This document shows, one piece after another, positions 1 through 8,807 of a stretch of 64,000 nt of DNA. Below the pieces are notes generated by a model. The model searched no databases. It saw only the letters and a program-made list of their open reading frames with translations, and had not been told where the DNA came from. Location of the stretch: positions 2,728,001 through 2,792,000 of the forward strand of contig NZ_SODI01000001.1 in the NCBI RefSeq assembly GCF_004365915.1, written 5' to 3'. Source of the stretch: Cryobacterium psychrophilum (GTDB lineage: Bacteria; Actinomycetota; Actinomycetes; Actinomycetales; Microbacteriaceae). How positions within the stretch are numbered: the stretch's first letter is position 1; each line of letters starts with the position of its first letter. The position numbers and the translations under genes are program-made.

Positions 1-1259
1 GCCGTTTGAAGGGCCGAAAAGCCGCGGAAGGATGCCTGCAACGACTGGCCGACCGGAGCGTCGTAGCCCGCATCTGCCCAGCTGTGTTCCTCGGTGATGA
101 TCTCGATCGGTGACAGCGCGCCAGTGCTGCGCGGCAGGTCGGGCCACCAGTACGACAGGATCGCCTGGGCCATGAAGGACTTCGTCGATGCGAGCGGAGA
201 GTTGATGGCCCGGTTCAGGATCTCCGGGCCGGTGCCGGTGAGATCCACAATCATGCGTTCGCCCTTGATGGTGATCTTGCAGGCGAACTTGATCAGGATG
301 TTCTCTTTGAGGGTGGAGTCCATGAACTGGTTGAACGTGACTGTGCCGTCCGGCAGCTCACCGATGCGCCGGCGCACCTCGGTCTCCACGTCTTCCACGG
401 TCACCCGCAGCGAGGCCACGAACGTCTCCTGGCCGACCTCATCGATCAGGCGGTCGACGGTGTCCATGATGCGCTTGACGGCGCCCATCTTCACCTTGAT
501 GTCGGCGAGCATGAGCTTCGGGTCGCGGGTGGAGTGCTGCAGGAAGGTGAGCAGGTCGCGGCGCAGGTGCCCCTTCTCCACGATCTTGATCGGTGAGGCG
601 CGCAGCCCGTCATCGAATGGCGTCTCAGAGCCGGACGGCATGCCGCCGGGCTCGCAGGCGCCATTCTCGCCTTCGTGGATGGTGGCGCCCACCCAGGCGA
701 TGATGATCCCGCCGCGGATGACGGGTACGAGCATCGACTGGTCAGTGTTGTGCACCATGCCGAAACGGGAATCGTTGTGGAAGAAGCCGTCGCCCTCGTT
801 GATGCCGACGGTGGGCTCGTCCTTCCAGTTCTTCATGATGTACCGGATGGGGTGGTGCAGCACGGCGGAGAAGGCGATGACACCGCGGTTGGAGAGATAC
901 GTCACATCGCCCTCTGCCGTGTACACGGCGCAGGACAGGTCTGCCCATTTGGCTCCGGGGGCGGCGCCCATGCTCTCGCACATTTCGAAGGCCTCGTCCA
1001 GGGCGCCGGCGAGGCGCTTGCGAATACGGTCGATCTCGAGCGGGTCAATGCCCTGGCTGATGCATTCCTCTTCATAGGCCGTGCGGGGCATGATCTCGTG
1101 GTGGCGCATGATGGCCGGGTCCGGTCCGAGGAAGAGTGTCGTCTCGTCCATGAACTTGTCGACCCACTGCTGTTCCTGGTTGGTGAGTTCCTGGGGGTTG
1201 GTCTTGCTGGTGTCTCCGTCGTTGCCGGCCGGGACGAATACGTCTGTTGTCAGTGTCAT
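1..1259 (-). CDS. HyuB-type (alpha) subunit of acetone/acetophenone-like carboxylase, partial
   Basis: The reverse strand reads openly from an ATG at 1259, preceded by AAGGAG, to the left edge of the window. This gives about 419 N-terminal residues of a subunit that is usually about 700-780 long, so the C-terminus is missing. The protein begins MTLTTDVFVPAGND. It contains the hydantoinase B/oxoprolinase region (NEGDGFFHNDSRFGMVHNTD, then a WVGATIHEGENGACEPGG segment) typical of acetone carboxylase alpha subunits. These enzymes carboxylate ketones in an ATP-dependent reaction. It is the last visible gene of a leftward operon with a HyuA-type subunit, a zinc-ribbon subunit and a second HyuA-type subunit, so it is probably co-assembled with them in the cytosol. 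The substrate (acetone, acetophenone or another ketone) cannot be read from the sequence. Confidence 0.85.
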   Translation of the reverse strand, partial: MTLTTDVFVPAGNDGDTSKTNPQELTNQEQQWVDKFMDETTLFLGPDPAIMRHHEIMPRTAYEEECISQGIDPLEIDRIRKRLAGALDEAFEMCESMGAAPGAKWADLSCAVYTAEGDVTYLSNRGVIAFSAVLHHPIRYIMKNWKDEPTVGINEGDGFFHNDSRFGMVHNTDQSMLVPVIRGGIIIAWVGATIHEGENGACEPGGMPSGSETPFDDGLRASPIKIVEKGHLRRDLLTFLQHSTRDPKLMLADIKVKMGAVKRIMDTVDRLIDEVGQETFVASLRVTVEDVETEVRRRIGELPDGTVTFNQFMDSTLKENILIKFACKITIKGERMIVDLTGTGPEILNRAINSPLASTKSFMAQAILSYWWPDLPRSTGALSPIEIITEEHSWADAGYDAPVGQSLQASFRGFSALQT

Positions 1260-1323
1260 TGTTCTCAAGCTCCTTTGCTTGCGTGTTCTGGAAACGTGGT
1301 GACGGTCGGAAGGGTTGCTGTTC

Positions 1324-3450
1324 CTAATCGCTGAGCAACCACACGGCCCCCTGCACGGTCGGCTCGAGGCGCCAGCCCGGCTCAACGAGGTATGTAGTGT
1401 TCTCGGTCGTGACGATTGCCGGTCCGTGGATGACGAACGAGTGCTTCAACGCGTCGGCGTCATACACGGGAGTGTCGACGGCTCCGTTGATGCTCGTGAA
1501 GTGCACCTGGCGGCGCGTCACGGGAACGGGCTTCGTCTTCTCTCCGCCGACCTGAATCGACTCGAACTCAATGACTTCGCCCTCAATGAACGATGCCACT
1601 CGAATCGTTTGCACACGGATGCCCGCCTCGGGTGCCTGGGTGCCCTCGCCGTAGCGCTCACCGAAGATCTCGGAGAAGGTCCTGATGAGGTGCAGCACGT
1701 CGGCGACGCCGTTGACCCGGTTGATGTCGAATGCCACGGCGGTCGTGACGAGCTGATTTCCGTACCGCATGTCCATCTCAAGGCGGTAGCGTACGTCGGC
1801 CCGGTCGTAACCCTGACGAACGAGATCCTCGGCGCCCTTCTCCTCAAGCTCCGCGATGTAGCCGTTCAGTGCGTCGTACTGGTTGTACAGACTGCGCTTG
1901 ATGGCCTCGTAGAGCACCACGTAGGCGCTGCGCTCGTGGATGTGGAGCGGTTGCATGTTGCCGGCGCCGAGCGCCGAGAACACCGAGGCGAACGGCGGGA
2001 ACAGGATACGGCTGATGCCGGCGCTCGCCGCGATCCCGCACGCGTGCAGGGGACCATTGCCGCCGTAGGCGAGCATCGTGTAGTCCTCGATCAGGCCGCC
2101 GCGCGAACGCAGCTCCTTCTCGATGCCGATCGCCATTTGCTCGTCCACGGTCTTCTTGATGACCTTGGCGACTTCAACCGCATCGAGGTCCAGCTCGTCG
2201 GAAAGCGTCTCATCGATGACGTACAGCGAACGTTTCTTATTGAGCTTGATGTGGCCGTTCGCGTAGTTGTCGGGGTCGAGGTATCCGAGAACGAGGTCGG
2301 CGTCGGTGACCGTGGGCTGCAAACCACCGCGGTCGTAGCAGGCCGGACCCGGGTCGGAACCGGCGGACTCCGGGCCGATCTGAATAGCGTGGTGGATGCG
2401 GTTGTAGGTTGCGATCGACCCGCCACCGGCTCCGAGCGTGTTGAGGTGGATCATCGGCGCCGACACCATCCAGCGTCCGATCGTGGGCTGGAAGTCGTAG
2501 TGCCGCACGCCGCCCTCCGGGACAAGCCCGATGTCGAACGAGGTACCGCCCATGTCCATCGAGACAACGTCGCCGAGGCCGGTGGACTCCGACAGGTGCT
2601 GGGCCGCGCCGACGCCGGCGATCGGTCCGGAATGAATCGTCTGCAGGGCATCCGTTGAGTTGGGCTGGGCCATGCCGCCCGAGTTGTGAATCACCAGCAT
2701 GGGCTTCTCGTAGCCGGAGTCCCGAAGGTTATTGGAGAGCTGGTTGAGTGCGTAGAACATGGTCTCGTGCAGGAACGCATCGACGATCGTTGCCATGGCC
2801 CGCACATACTCACCCTTGCGCCCAGACACCTGGCTGCTGAGGAGCACCGGGATCGACCCGAGTTCGTGCGGGGGGTACTCGTCGAGGATGATCTCGAGAA
2901 TGCGGTCCTCGTGCACCGAATTCTCGGTGGCATTGGTGAGGGCGATCACGATCGCCTCGGCGCCGTTGTTCACGAGCTCTCGCACCTGGGTGCGCACGTC
3001 GTCGTACATGATCGGTACAAGCACCTCGCCCACCGAGTCGATGCGCTCCTTCACCGAGCGGATGAGCCGGCGGGGAACGAGCGGCTCTGGTCGTTGGGCA
3101 TCGGGCATGTCGCCCTGCTTGACGCCGTCGAGTCCTTCGCCGTAACCGCGTCCTCGAGACAGCGGGATCGTGTCTTCGAAGCCGTGGGTGACGATTGCGG
3201 CCACGCGGGGGCCCTTGCCCTCGATGAGCGCGTTCGTGCCGAGCGTCGTCGCGTAGCGCACCGAGTCGACTTCCTTGAGCGCGGTTTCGCGGGAGATTCC
3301 CGCGCGGTCACAGGCGCGGTCGAGGGCCTCGTTGAATCCGAGGGCCAGGTTGTGGTGCGTCGTGAGCGCCTTCGACTCGATGTAGACGTCGTCCCAGACG
3401 AAGAAGCAGTCGCTGAACGTGCCGCCGATGTCGACAGATATTCGCTTCAT
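1324..3450 (-). CDS. HyuA-type (beta) subunit of acetone/acetophenone-like carboxylase
   Basis: This 708-residue protein starts at ATG 3450 with MKRISVDIGGTFSDCFFVWD. It belongs to the hydantoinase A/oxoprolinase family of the ASKHA ATPase fold. The phosphate-binding DIGGTFSD lies at the N-terminus, a second MDMGGTSFDIG motif falls near residue 300, and a GGNGPLHACGIA loop lies in the last third. Its length matches the acetone carboxylase beta subunit (about 700-720). In this family the subunit phosphorylates the substrate or bicarbonate before carboxylation. The start is 3 bp after the gamma-subunit stop, so translation is probably coupled. Upstream in-frame residues (to 3597) overlap the gamma gene and do not belong to the protein. 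Confidence 0.87.
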   Translation of the reverse strand: MKRISVDIGGTFSDCFFVWDDVYIESKALTTHHNLALGFNEALDRACDRAGISRETALKEVDSVRYATTLGTNALIEGKGPRVAAIVTHGFEDTIPLSRGRGYGEGLDGVKQGDMPDAQRPEPLVPRRLIRSVKERIDSVGEVLVPIMYDDVRTQVRELVNNGAEAIVIALTNATENSVHEDRILEIILDEYPPHELGSIPVLLSSQVSGRKGEYVRAMATIVDAFLHETMFYALNQLSNNLRDSGYEKPMLVIHNSGGMAQPNSTDALQTIHSGPIAGVGAAQHLSESTGLGDVVSMDMGGTSFDIGLVPEGGVRHYDFQPTIGRWMVSAPMIHLNTLGAGGGSIATYNRIHHAIQIGPESAGSDPGPACYDRGGLQPTVTDADLVLGYLDPDNYANGHIKLNKKRSLYVIDETLSDELDLDAVEVAKVIKKTVDEQMAIGIEKELRSRGGLIEDYTMLAYGGNGPLHACGIAASAGISRILFPPFASVFSALGAGNMQPLHIHERSAYVVLYEAIKRSLYNQYDALNGYIAELEEKGAEDLVRQGYDRADVRYRLEMDMRYGNQLVTTAVAFDINRVNGVADVLHLIRTFSEIFGERYGEGTQAPEAGIRVQTIRVASFIEGEVIEFESIQVGGEKTKPVPVTRRQVHFTSINGAVDTPVYDADALKHSFVIHGPAIVTTENTTYLVEPGWRLEPTVQGAVWLLSD

Positions 3451-3452
3451 GG

Positions 3453-3920
3453 TCAGTTCGCTCCCATGGTGTCGGTGGTGCGTGGGCCGTGCGAGTGGCC
3501 GCCGACGGAGTCGAATCGGGCGCTCAGGTCGGTGACAGCGTTCTCGCCGGGGCCATAGTTGACGACCTCTTCCGGGTTGCCACCGTGGGCCTCCCACTTT
3601 TCGCGCAGGGAATCGATGTCCCAGAGCATGTCGACGGTGGGAGGGTGTCCCGGCGGGAGGTACTCGGCCTCGATCTGGGTGCCGCAGGTGGGGCAGTAGA
3701 ACTCCAGGATGCGGCAGAACGTGGGGTCGGGGGAGAACGTGAATTCGTACTTCTCCGGGTCGATGACCGGCGGGTGGATCTCCCGGGGGTCCCGGTCGTA
3801 GACCAGGGTTCCCTCTTTGTAGTTGCCGCGGGCGTCGCCGAAATCGTGGGCGCAGACGCGGCAGATCCAGCGTTCGGTGTCGAGATCAATAAAGAGGTAT
3901 TCCGTCATGGGAACGCGCAT
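3453..3920 (-). CDS. Acetone carboxylase gamma-like zinc-ribbon subunit
   Basis: This 155-residue acidic protein starts at ATG 3920, with AAGGAAGG about 9 nt upstream. It carries two cysteine pairs, CRVC near residue 20 and CPTC near residue 76, which form a zinc-ribbon-like metal site. Length and pattern fit the small gamma subunit of acetone carboxylase (about 165-170 residues) and the 15-kDa ApcB subunit of acetophenone carboxylase. It lies between the two HyuA-type genes. That order (small HyuA, zinc-ribbon, large HyuA, HyuB) is closer to acetophenone carboxylase than to the three-gene acetone carboxylase, as far as I recall those operons. A second ATG at 3908 is an alternative start. Confidence 0.82.
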   Translation of the reverse strand: MRVPMTEYLFIDLDTERWICRVCAHDFGDARGNYKEGTLVYDRDPREIHPPVIDPEKYEFTFSPDPTFCRILEFYCPTCGTQIEAEYLPPGHPPTVDMLWDIDSLREKWEAHGGNPEEVVNYGPGENAVTDLSARFDSVGGHSHGPRTTDTMGAN

Positions 3921-3964
3921 TGTGTTTTACCTTCCTTGGTAAACGCAGGTGTGTAATGCGGGGA

Positions 3965-5827
3965 TTAAGAGTGGATGTTGTCGGTCAGCAACAGGTCACC
4001 GGCGTTGGAGACCGTGAGGTTCCAGCCGAGGGGAACGCGGGCGGTGAAGAAGGGACCTTCCACGATGGCTGGTCCGGATGCCGCGGCGCCCGGCTGCTGC
4101 TCGTCGAGCTGGTACACCGACACCGTGTCGACCTGCGAGGCGGAGGACCGCACCTGGCGGGTTCCGTTGACCACGGCCGGCGTCGTTGCGGCGGGGGAGC
4201 CGCCCTCAAGGACCGGGTGCGGCAGACGGAAGATGGCCTTGAGCGAGAGGATCTCACTGCCATCTTCGAGCAGATCAGTCCACTCGAGTTCGCAGTCGTC
4301 GATATCGTGCCCCTCCTGGAACATGTCCCGGGACGCATCGAGAAGCATCGCGGCCTTCGCCGTCTCGATCTCCGCCGGCGTGAACCCGGTGACGTCGATC
4401 TCGTACGACTGGGCGATGTCCGAGAAACTGATTCCGTAGGCGGAGAACACAGCCGCCAGGCGGGGTACGAGCACGTGGCTCACGCCCACGCTGCGGGCCG
4501 CGGCGCACGCACTCATGGGGCCACCGCCACCGAAGGCGGCGATGGTGGTCTCCGGGCCCGGCTTGAGCAGCTTGGCGAAGGCCTCGGCGAGCTGGCTGGA
4601 GTACGTTGCCTCCATGCGGATGAGTGCCTCCTCCAGGGTGATGCCGAGGGGGACGGCCACCGTTTTGGTGATCACGGCACGGGACCGTTCGGCGTCCAGC
4701 GCCAACTCGCCGTTCAAGTACGTCTCGGGGTCGAGCACGCCGAGCAGCAGGTTGACATCGGTGATGGTGGCCTGGGTGCCGCCGAAACCGAAACAGGCCG
4801 GTCCGGGAGCCGCGCCGACACTCTCGGGGCCCACGGTGATCACGCCGTCGTGCACGGTGATGATGGAGCTTCCGCCGACGCCGAACGAGTGCACGTTGCT
4901 CATCTCGTACGAGATACCGACGCCCTGGATCGAACCGCGACGGTCCACGGAGATGGTGGAATCCTCGACAGATCCGACGTCGGTGGTGGTGCCGCCGACA
5001 TCGATCATGAGCACGTTCTTCAGGCCGTAGGCCTCGGCGAGTGCGCGGGTGCCTTCGAGGCCGCCTCTCGGCCCAGAGGAATAGGTCTTGAGTGCCACCG
5101 ACTTGGCGACCCGCGAAGAGGCACCGTCGTTGCGGTAGATCAGCAGGGGGTTCTTCACCTTGTAGGCGCGCAGGCGGTGCTCGGCGCTGTAGAGAAAACG
5201 CTCAACCGTGGGGTGCAGGAAGGAGTTGAGGATGCCCGACCAGATCTGTCGTGAGCGGTTCGTGTCGGATGCGAACTCCCGCGAGAACAGGATAGGAACC
5301 GAGCCGAGCAGGTGCCGGGGAAAGTTCTTGAGCATGGTGCGCTTGTACAGGTGCTCGCGCTCGAGGCTCGTGGCCGCGACGACGAGACGCTCAGCGCCGG
5401 CCGTCGTGAGTCGGTTGATCTCGGACACCAGGTCCCTCGCGAGTTGCTCGGGGGCCTCGTCGGCCGCAACCACGGCAATTCGATTGCCGATGAGGTCATC
5501 GAAGAGACCGAGCTTCTCCTCCGCGCCGCGAAGTGTCGCAGCGAGGTTCTGGTCGTCGGTGATGAGGCCGATGAGCGGCCCCTTGCGCTCGACGAGTGCG
5601 TTGGTGCCCTGCGTCGATGAGTAGCGGATGTGCCGGGTGGAGTGAAGCAGGTCGGCGAGGTTGGGTTCGTCGAACAGCTGGGTCGAGGCCTTTGTCATGG
5701 CGTCGAAGAGGCATTGAGAGAGGTCGACCGGGGTTGTGAGAGTTTTCGTGAACGTGAAATCCGTTCCGCTTCCCACCACGATGTCGGTGAGTGTTCCGCC
5801 ATTGTCGATGTTGATCAAACGTTCCAT
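3965..5827 (-). CDS. Second HyuA-type subunit (ApcA-like)
   Basis: This 620-residue protein starts at ATG 5827, preceded by AAAGGAG, with MERLINIDNGGTLTDIVVG. It is a hydantoinase A/oxoprolinase family member but clearly distinct from the beta subunit downstream and about 90 residues shorter. ATPase-fold motifs are present: DNGGTLTD at residues 8-15, IDVGGTTTDVG near residue 300 and FGGGGPMSACAAA in the last third. The first motif has Asn where most members have Ile or Thr. It heads the leftward operon and is divergent from the AcoR-like regulator. Two paralogous HyuA subunits plus a gamma subunit resemble the core composition reported for acetophenone carboxylase. Whether both subunits hydrolyse ATP is unknown. 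Confidence 0.82.
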   Translation of the reverse strand: MERLINIDNGGTLTDIVVGSGTDFTFTKTLTTPVDLSQCLFDAMTKASTQLFDEPNLADLLHSTRHIRYSSTQGTNALVERKGPLIGLITDDQNLAATLRGAEEKLGLFDDLIGNRIAVVAADEAPEQLARDLVSEINRLTTAGAERLVVAATSLEREHLYKRTMLKNFPRHLLGSVPILFSREFASDTNRSRQIWSGILNSFLHPTVERFLYSAEHRLRAYKVKNPLLIYRNDGASSRVAKSVALKTYSSGPRGGLEGTRALAEAYGLKNVLMIDVGGTTTDVGSVEDSTISVDRRGSIQGVGISYEMSNVHSFGVGGSSIITVHDGVITVGPESVGAAPGPACFGFGGTQATITDVNLLLGVLDPETYLNGELALDAERSRAVITKTVAVPLGITLEEALIRMEATYSSQLAEAFAKLLKPGPETTIAAFGGGGPMSACAAARSVGVSHVLVPRLAAVFSAYGISFSDIAQSYEIDVTGFTPAEIETAKAAMLLDASRDMFQEGHDIDDCELEWTDLLEDGSEILSLKAIFRLPHPVLEGGSPAATTPAVVNGTRQVRSSASQVDTVSVYQLDEQQPGAAASGPAIVEGPFFTARVPLGWNLTVSNAGDLLLTDNIHS

Positions 5828-5912
5828 GAGCGCTCCTTTGCGTTGGTGTGGAATGGCCGGGGCCCTCGTGGGGGCCACAAACACCAGCGTGCCGCACCTG
5901 TGAAGAGGCGGC

Positions 5913-5931
5913 GTGTCCCACATTGGGACAC
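5913..5931. promoter_or_regulatory. Perfect palindrome between carboxylase operon and regulator
   Basis: GTGTCCCA-CAT-TGGGACAC is an exact 8-3-8 inverted repeat in the 166-bp divergent intergenic region. It is 86 bp upstream of the carboxylase start and 63 bp upstream of the regulator start. Fis-type HTH activators of the AcoR/NtrC class bind such dyads, so I infer it is the binding site of the neighbouring activator. Only one complete copy is visible. Confidence 0.6.
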
Positions 5932-5993
5932 CGTCCGTATAGCGCTGCCGTTGGTTCAGGGGGCATGCTTATAGAGTCCACAAAGGAGTAGAT

Positions 5994-7820
5994 ATGCCCG
6001 AAACGGCCGCTCGGCGACGACGGATTGCGGCTGCCCGCGCCGATTTTCTGCGATTCGATGGCACGGGGGCACACGCGCGCACCGCGCCGGTACCCGACGT
6101 GGTCGCGGGGATCGTGGCCGCATCATGGCAGCGGTCATTCTCGGCCGGAGTCAACGCCGCCACCGCGCAGGCGGTCTTTCACGATGACCTCGACCTCACG
6201 AGTCGACTCATGCGTTGCTCCAAACCCGTGATCGCCCGGCTCAGCGACGACATGGCCCAGATGCCGCTGAGTATCGTACTCACCGATGCCCGGGCGAGAA
6301 TTCTGAGCCGCTCGGAAACCAACAGGACGATCGGCACCCTGCTCGACCAGGTGTCCCTTGCCCCCGGGTTCAACTATGCCGAGGGCGTCGTGGGCACGAA
6401 CGGAATCGGTACCGTGCTGGAGTCCGGCCAATCCCTGTACATCGTGGGCCCGGAGCATTTCAACGAGAATCTTCAGTCGTTCGCCTGCGCCGGCAGCCCG
6501 ATCCGGGACCCGCTCACCGGGCGAGTGGAGGGCGTGCTCGACATCAGTTGCCTGAGCGAGGACTCAAGCCCCCTCATGCGTTCCGTCGTGCAATCGGCCG
6601 CGCACGAAATCGAGCGGAACCTTCTCGTTGACCGCAGCCAGCGCCAGCAGGCTCTCTTCGAGGCCTACGTTCGAGCGGATGCCCGCACGCGTGGTGCCGT
6701 CATGGCCGTCGGTGGCACCATGGTCATGGGAAATGCCATTGCCCAGAGCCTTTTCGAGCCGGCCGAACAATGGGCGATCCACGAACACGCCCGTTACCTG
6801 CTCACCCGCCGGGGCCAGCCCATTGACCAGATCGAGCTGACCAGCGGGAAGGTCGTGAATCTCCGCGGCACACGGGTAGGGACAGGCGATAATCTGGCCG
6901 GAATCGTGCTGCTCGTTGATATTGAGAGCGAGGCGGCGCGGGTGCCGTTCGTGCTCCCGGCGGCGGCCACTGGTGCGATCACGCCGGTCGCCGGTCCGAT
7001 CGCCCCGGCCGATGACGTTGACCGTTCGCTGCTCGCCAAACGCACCTATACCGGCATCGTCGATGCGCTGCAGCAGCGCCGGAGTCTAATCGTGGGGGGT
7101 GAGGCGGGGAGCGGCAAGCTCTCCGTGCTGGTCGACCTTTTCCATCGTGTCGTTCCGACCGGGCGAACCAGGGTCTACGCGTCGACCGGGCTGAGCGTTC
7201 CCGCGCCGTCCGAGGACCTGCCGTCCGGCACCGAGCCCATGCTGTTCGTGTTCACGAACATTGACCAGCTGACGGAACCGGCCGTCGACGACCTCGATCG
7301 TTTCCTCGTTCTGTTGGCGGCGAGCGAGCGTCCACTCAGCATCGCGGCGACGATGAGCGGAACGGATCTCGACCCGGCGCTGCCGTTCACCCGCCTGCTG
7401 GCGAGGTTCGAGGCATCCGTGACGGTGGCCCCGCTCCGCCACCGACTCGACGACCTTCCCGTCATCGCCACCCGCGTGCTCGCCAATCTCGCCGGTCCGC
7501 GGCATGTGAGTCTCAGCCCGGGGGCCATGCGCGTACTCTCTCGCTACACGTGGCCACGAAATATTCGCCAACTAGAAGAAGCACTTGAGGCGGCTCTTCT
7601 CAAACGGCCCGTCGGCGAGATCCAGCCGGAAGACCTTCCCGGCTACTGCCACACCGGGGCCAGGCGGCTGCTCTCGCCCATGGAGGCGGGCGAGCGCGAC
7701 CTTATTATCAGGGCCCTTCGCGATGCCGACGGCAACCGGGTACGCACCGCGGAAGCACTCGGAATCGCCCGGTCGTCCCTGTATCGCAAGCTGAAGACCT
7801 TTGGCATCGATGCGGCCTGA
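5994..7820 (+). CDS. AcoR-like GAF/AAA+/Fis-HTH activator lacking the GAFTGA loop
   Basis: This 608-residue protein starts at ATG 5994 after AAAGGAG. It has an N-terminal sensory region with a GAF-like domain (about residues 60-210, including GVVGTNGIGTVLESG). A reduced AAA+ domain follows at about 340-540, with Walker A GGEAGSGKLS. The C-terminus is a Fis-type HTH (about 565-605, ending ALGIARSSLYRKLKTFGI). The stretch between Walker A and the LFVFTNID strand is short and has no GAFTGA motif, the element that contacts sigma-54. Actinobacteria generally lack sigma-54, so this protein probably activates sigma-70-type promoters in another way. It is divergent from the carboxylase operon and probably its ketone-responsive regulator, analogous to AcxR/AcoR. 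Confidence 0.85.
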   Translation: MPETAARRRRIAAARADFLRFDGTGAHARTAPVPDVVAGIVAASWQRSFSAGVNAATAQAVFHDDLDLTSRLMRCSKPVIARLSDDMAQMPLSIVLTDARARILSRSETNRTIGTLLDQVSLAPGFNYAEGVVGTNGIGTVLESGQSLYIVGPEHFNENLQSFACAGSPIRDPLTGRVEGVLDISCLSEDSSPLMRSVVQSAAHEIERNLLVDRSQRQQALFEAYVRADARTRGAVMAVGGTMVMGNAIAQSLFEPAEQWAIHEHARYLLTRRGQPIDQIELTSGKVVNLRGTRVGTGDNLAGIVLLVDIESEAARVPFVLPAAATGAITPVAGPIAPADDVDRSLLAKRTYTGIVDALQQRRSLIVGGEAGSGKLSVLVDLFHRVVPTGRTRVYASTGLSVPAPSEDLPSGTEPMLFVFTNIDQLTEPAVDDLDRFLVLLAASERPLSIAATMSGTDLDPALPFTRLLARFEASVTVAPLRHRLDDLPVIATRVLANLAGPRHVSLSPGAMRVLSRYTWPRNIRQLEEALEAALLKRPVGEIQPEDLPGYCHTGARRLLSPMEAGERDLIIRALRDADGNRVRTAEALGIARSSLYRKLKTFGIDAA

Positions 7821-7949
7821 TCATCAGGACAGTCCGGGTGGTTCGTCGTCGAGCGGCTGCGCTCGTTGTGGTGCATCACCCACCCGTCGTGTGGGGAGAC
7901 GGGGTAACTTTTCGGTGCTGAGCGTCGGATTGTCGGTGTATGAGACATC

Positions 7950-8642
7950 ATGGTGACCATGACGTTTTCGCTCGACGCCCAACCGGGGCTGCAGGTCCTG
8001 GCCCAGCCGGCCAGCCTGCGGGCACGCGTGACCGACGCCCTCCGGGAGTCGCTCATCGCCGGAAAAATGCAGCCGGGTCGAATCTACTCGGCTCCGAACC
8101 TGGCGGACATGCTCGGGGTATCGGCCACCCCGGTGCGCGAGGCCATGATCGACCTGGCCCGGGAGGGGCTCGTGGAGGCGGTTCGCAACAAGGGATTCTT
8201 GGTCAATCAGCTGCTCGACCGGGATCTCGACGACCTCACCGAGCTGCGGGCGCTGATCGAGGTGCCCACGATCGGCAAGGTCGCCGCCCTGATTACGCCG
8301 GAACAGGTGGCGGCGCTGCGCCCGCTGGCTCGGCAACTCAACAGCACCGCGATTTCCGGCGATATTCGCGAGTTCATTCGCGCGGACAGCGCGTTTCACC
8401 TGCAGATTCTGGCCGTGGCCGGCAACCACCAGCTTGTGGAAGAGGTGCGACGCCTGCGCAACCTGTCACGCCTCTACGGCCTCGGACCGTTGGCAGAGTC
8501 CGGCGAGCTGATCGCCACCGCTCAAGAACATACCGAGCTGCTCGACCTGCTCGAAGTCCGCGACGCCGTGGGCGCAAAAATACTGATGGAACGCCATTTC
8601 GGCCACATCAGGGGCGTGTGGGCCGGACTCGAAGAAATCTGA
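7950..8642 (+). CDS. GntR-family regulator, FadR/FCD type
   Basis: This 230-residue regulator has an N-terminal winged helix (about residues 20-85, including LADMLGVSATPVREAMIDLA) and an all-helical FCD ligand domain (about 95-220). That arrangement is typical of GntR regulators of catabolic operons responding to organic acids or amino acids. It stands just upstream, in the same direction, of an amino-acid ABC transporter and two amino-acid-metabolising enzymes, so it most likely controls that unit. ATG 7950 is followed by a second ATG at 7959, and no strong ribosome binding site decides between them. A short CCCCG/CGGGG hairpin follows the stop. Confidence 0.8.
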   Translation: MVTMTFSLDAQPGLQVLAQPASLRARVTDALRESLIAGKMQPGRIYSAPNLADMLGVSATPVREAMIDLAREGLVEAVRNKGFLVNQLLDRDLDDLTELRALIEVPTIGKVAALITPEQVAALRPLARQLNSTAISGDIREFIRADSAFHLQILAVAGNHQLVEEVRRLRNLSRLYGLGPLAESGELIATAQEHTELLDLLEVRDAVGAKILMERHFGHIRGVWAGLEEI

Positions 8643-8807
8643 TCCCCCCCCGAACGGGGCGCTTGATTCAGCACTTCGGGCAGGAGTCGGAGTGTCTCGG
8701 TTTGATAACCAATACCGCCTCGCGTTGCTGTTTGCAATGTGAAATTGTACCGTTTAGCTCAAGCAGCGGCCAGAAGATGGTCGCTTTCGCAAGATCAAGG
8801 GAGATGT

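Noticed and set aside
1315..2658. Long open frame of 447 codons on the plus strand
   Set aside because: It lies opposite the HyuA beta gene, has no family features and arises from the codon bias of the real gene.
3930..3946. TTACC/GGTAA inverted repeat before the gamma subunit gene
   Set aside because: Arms are only five bases and overlap the ribosome site, so chance is likely.
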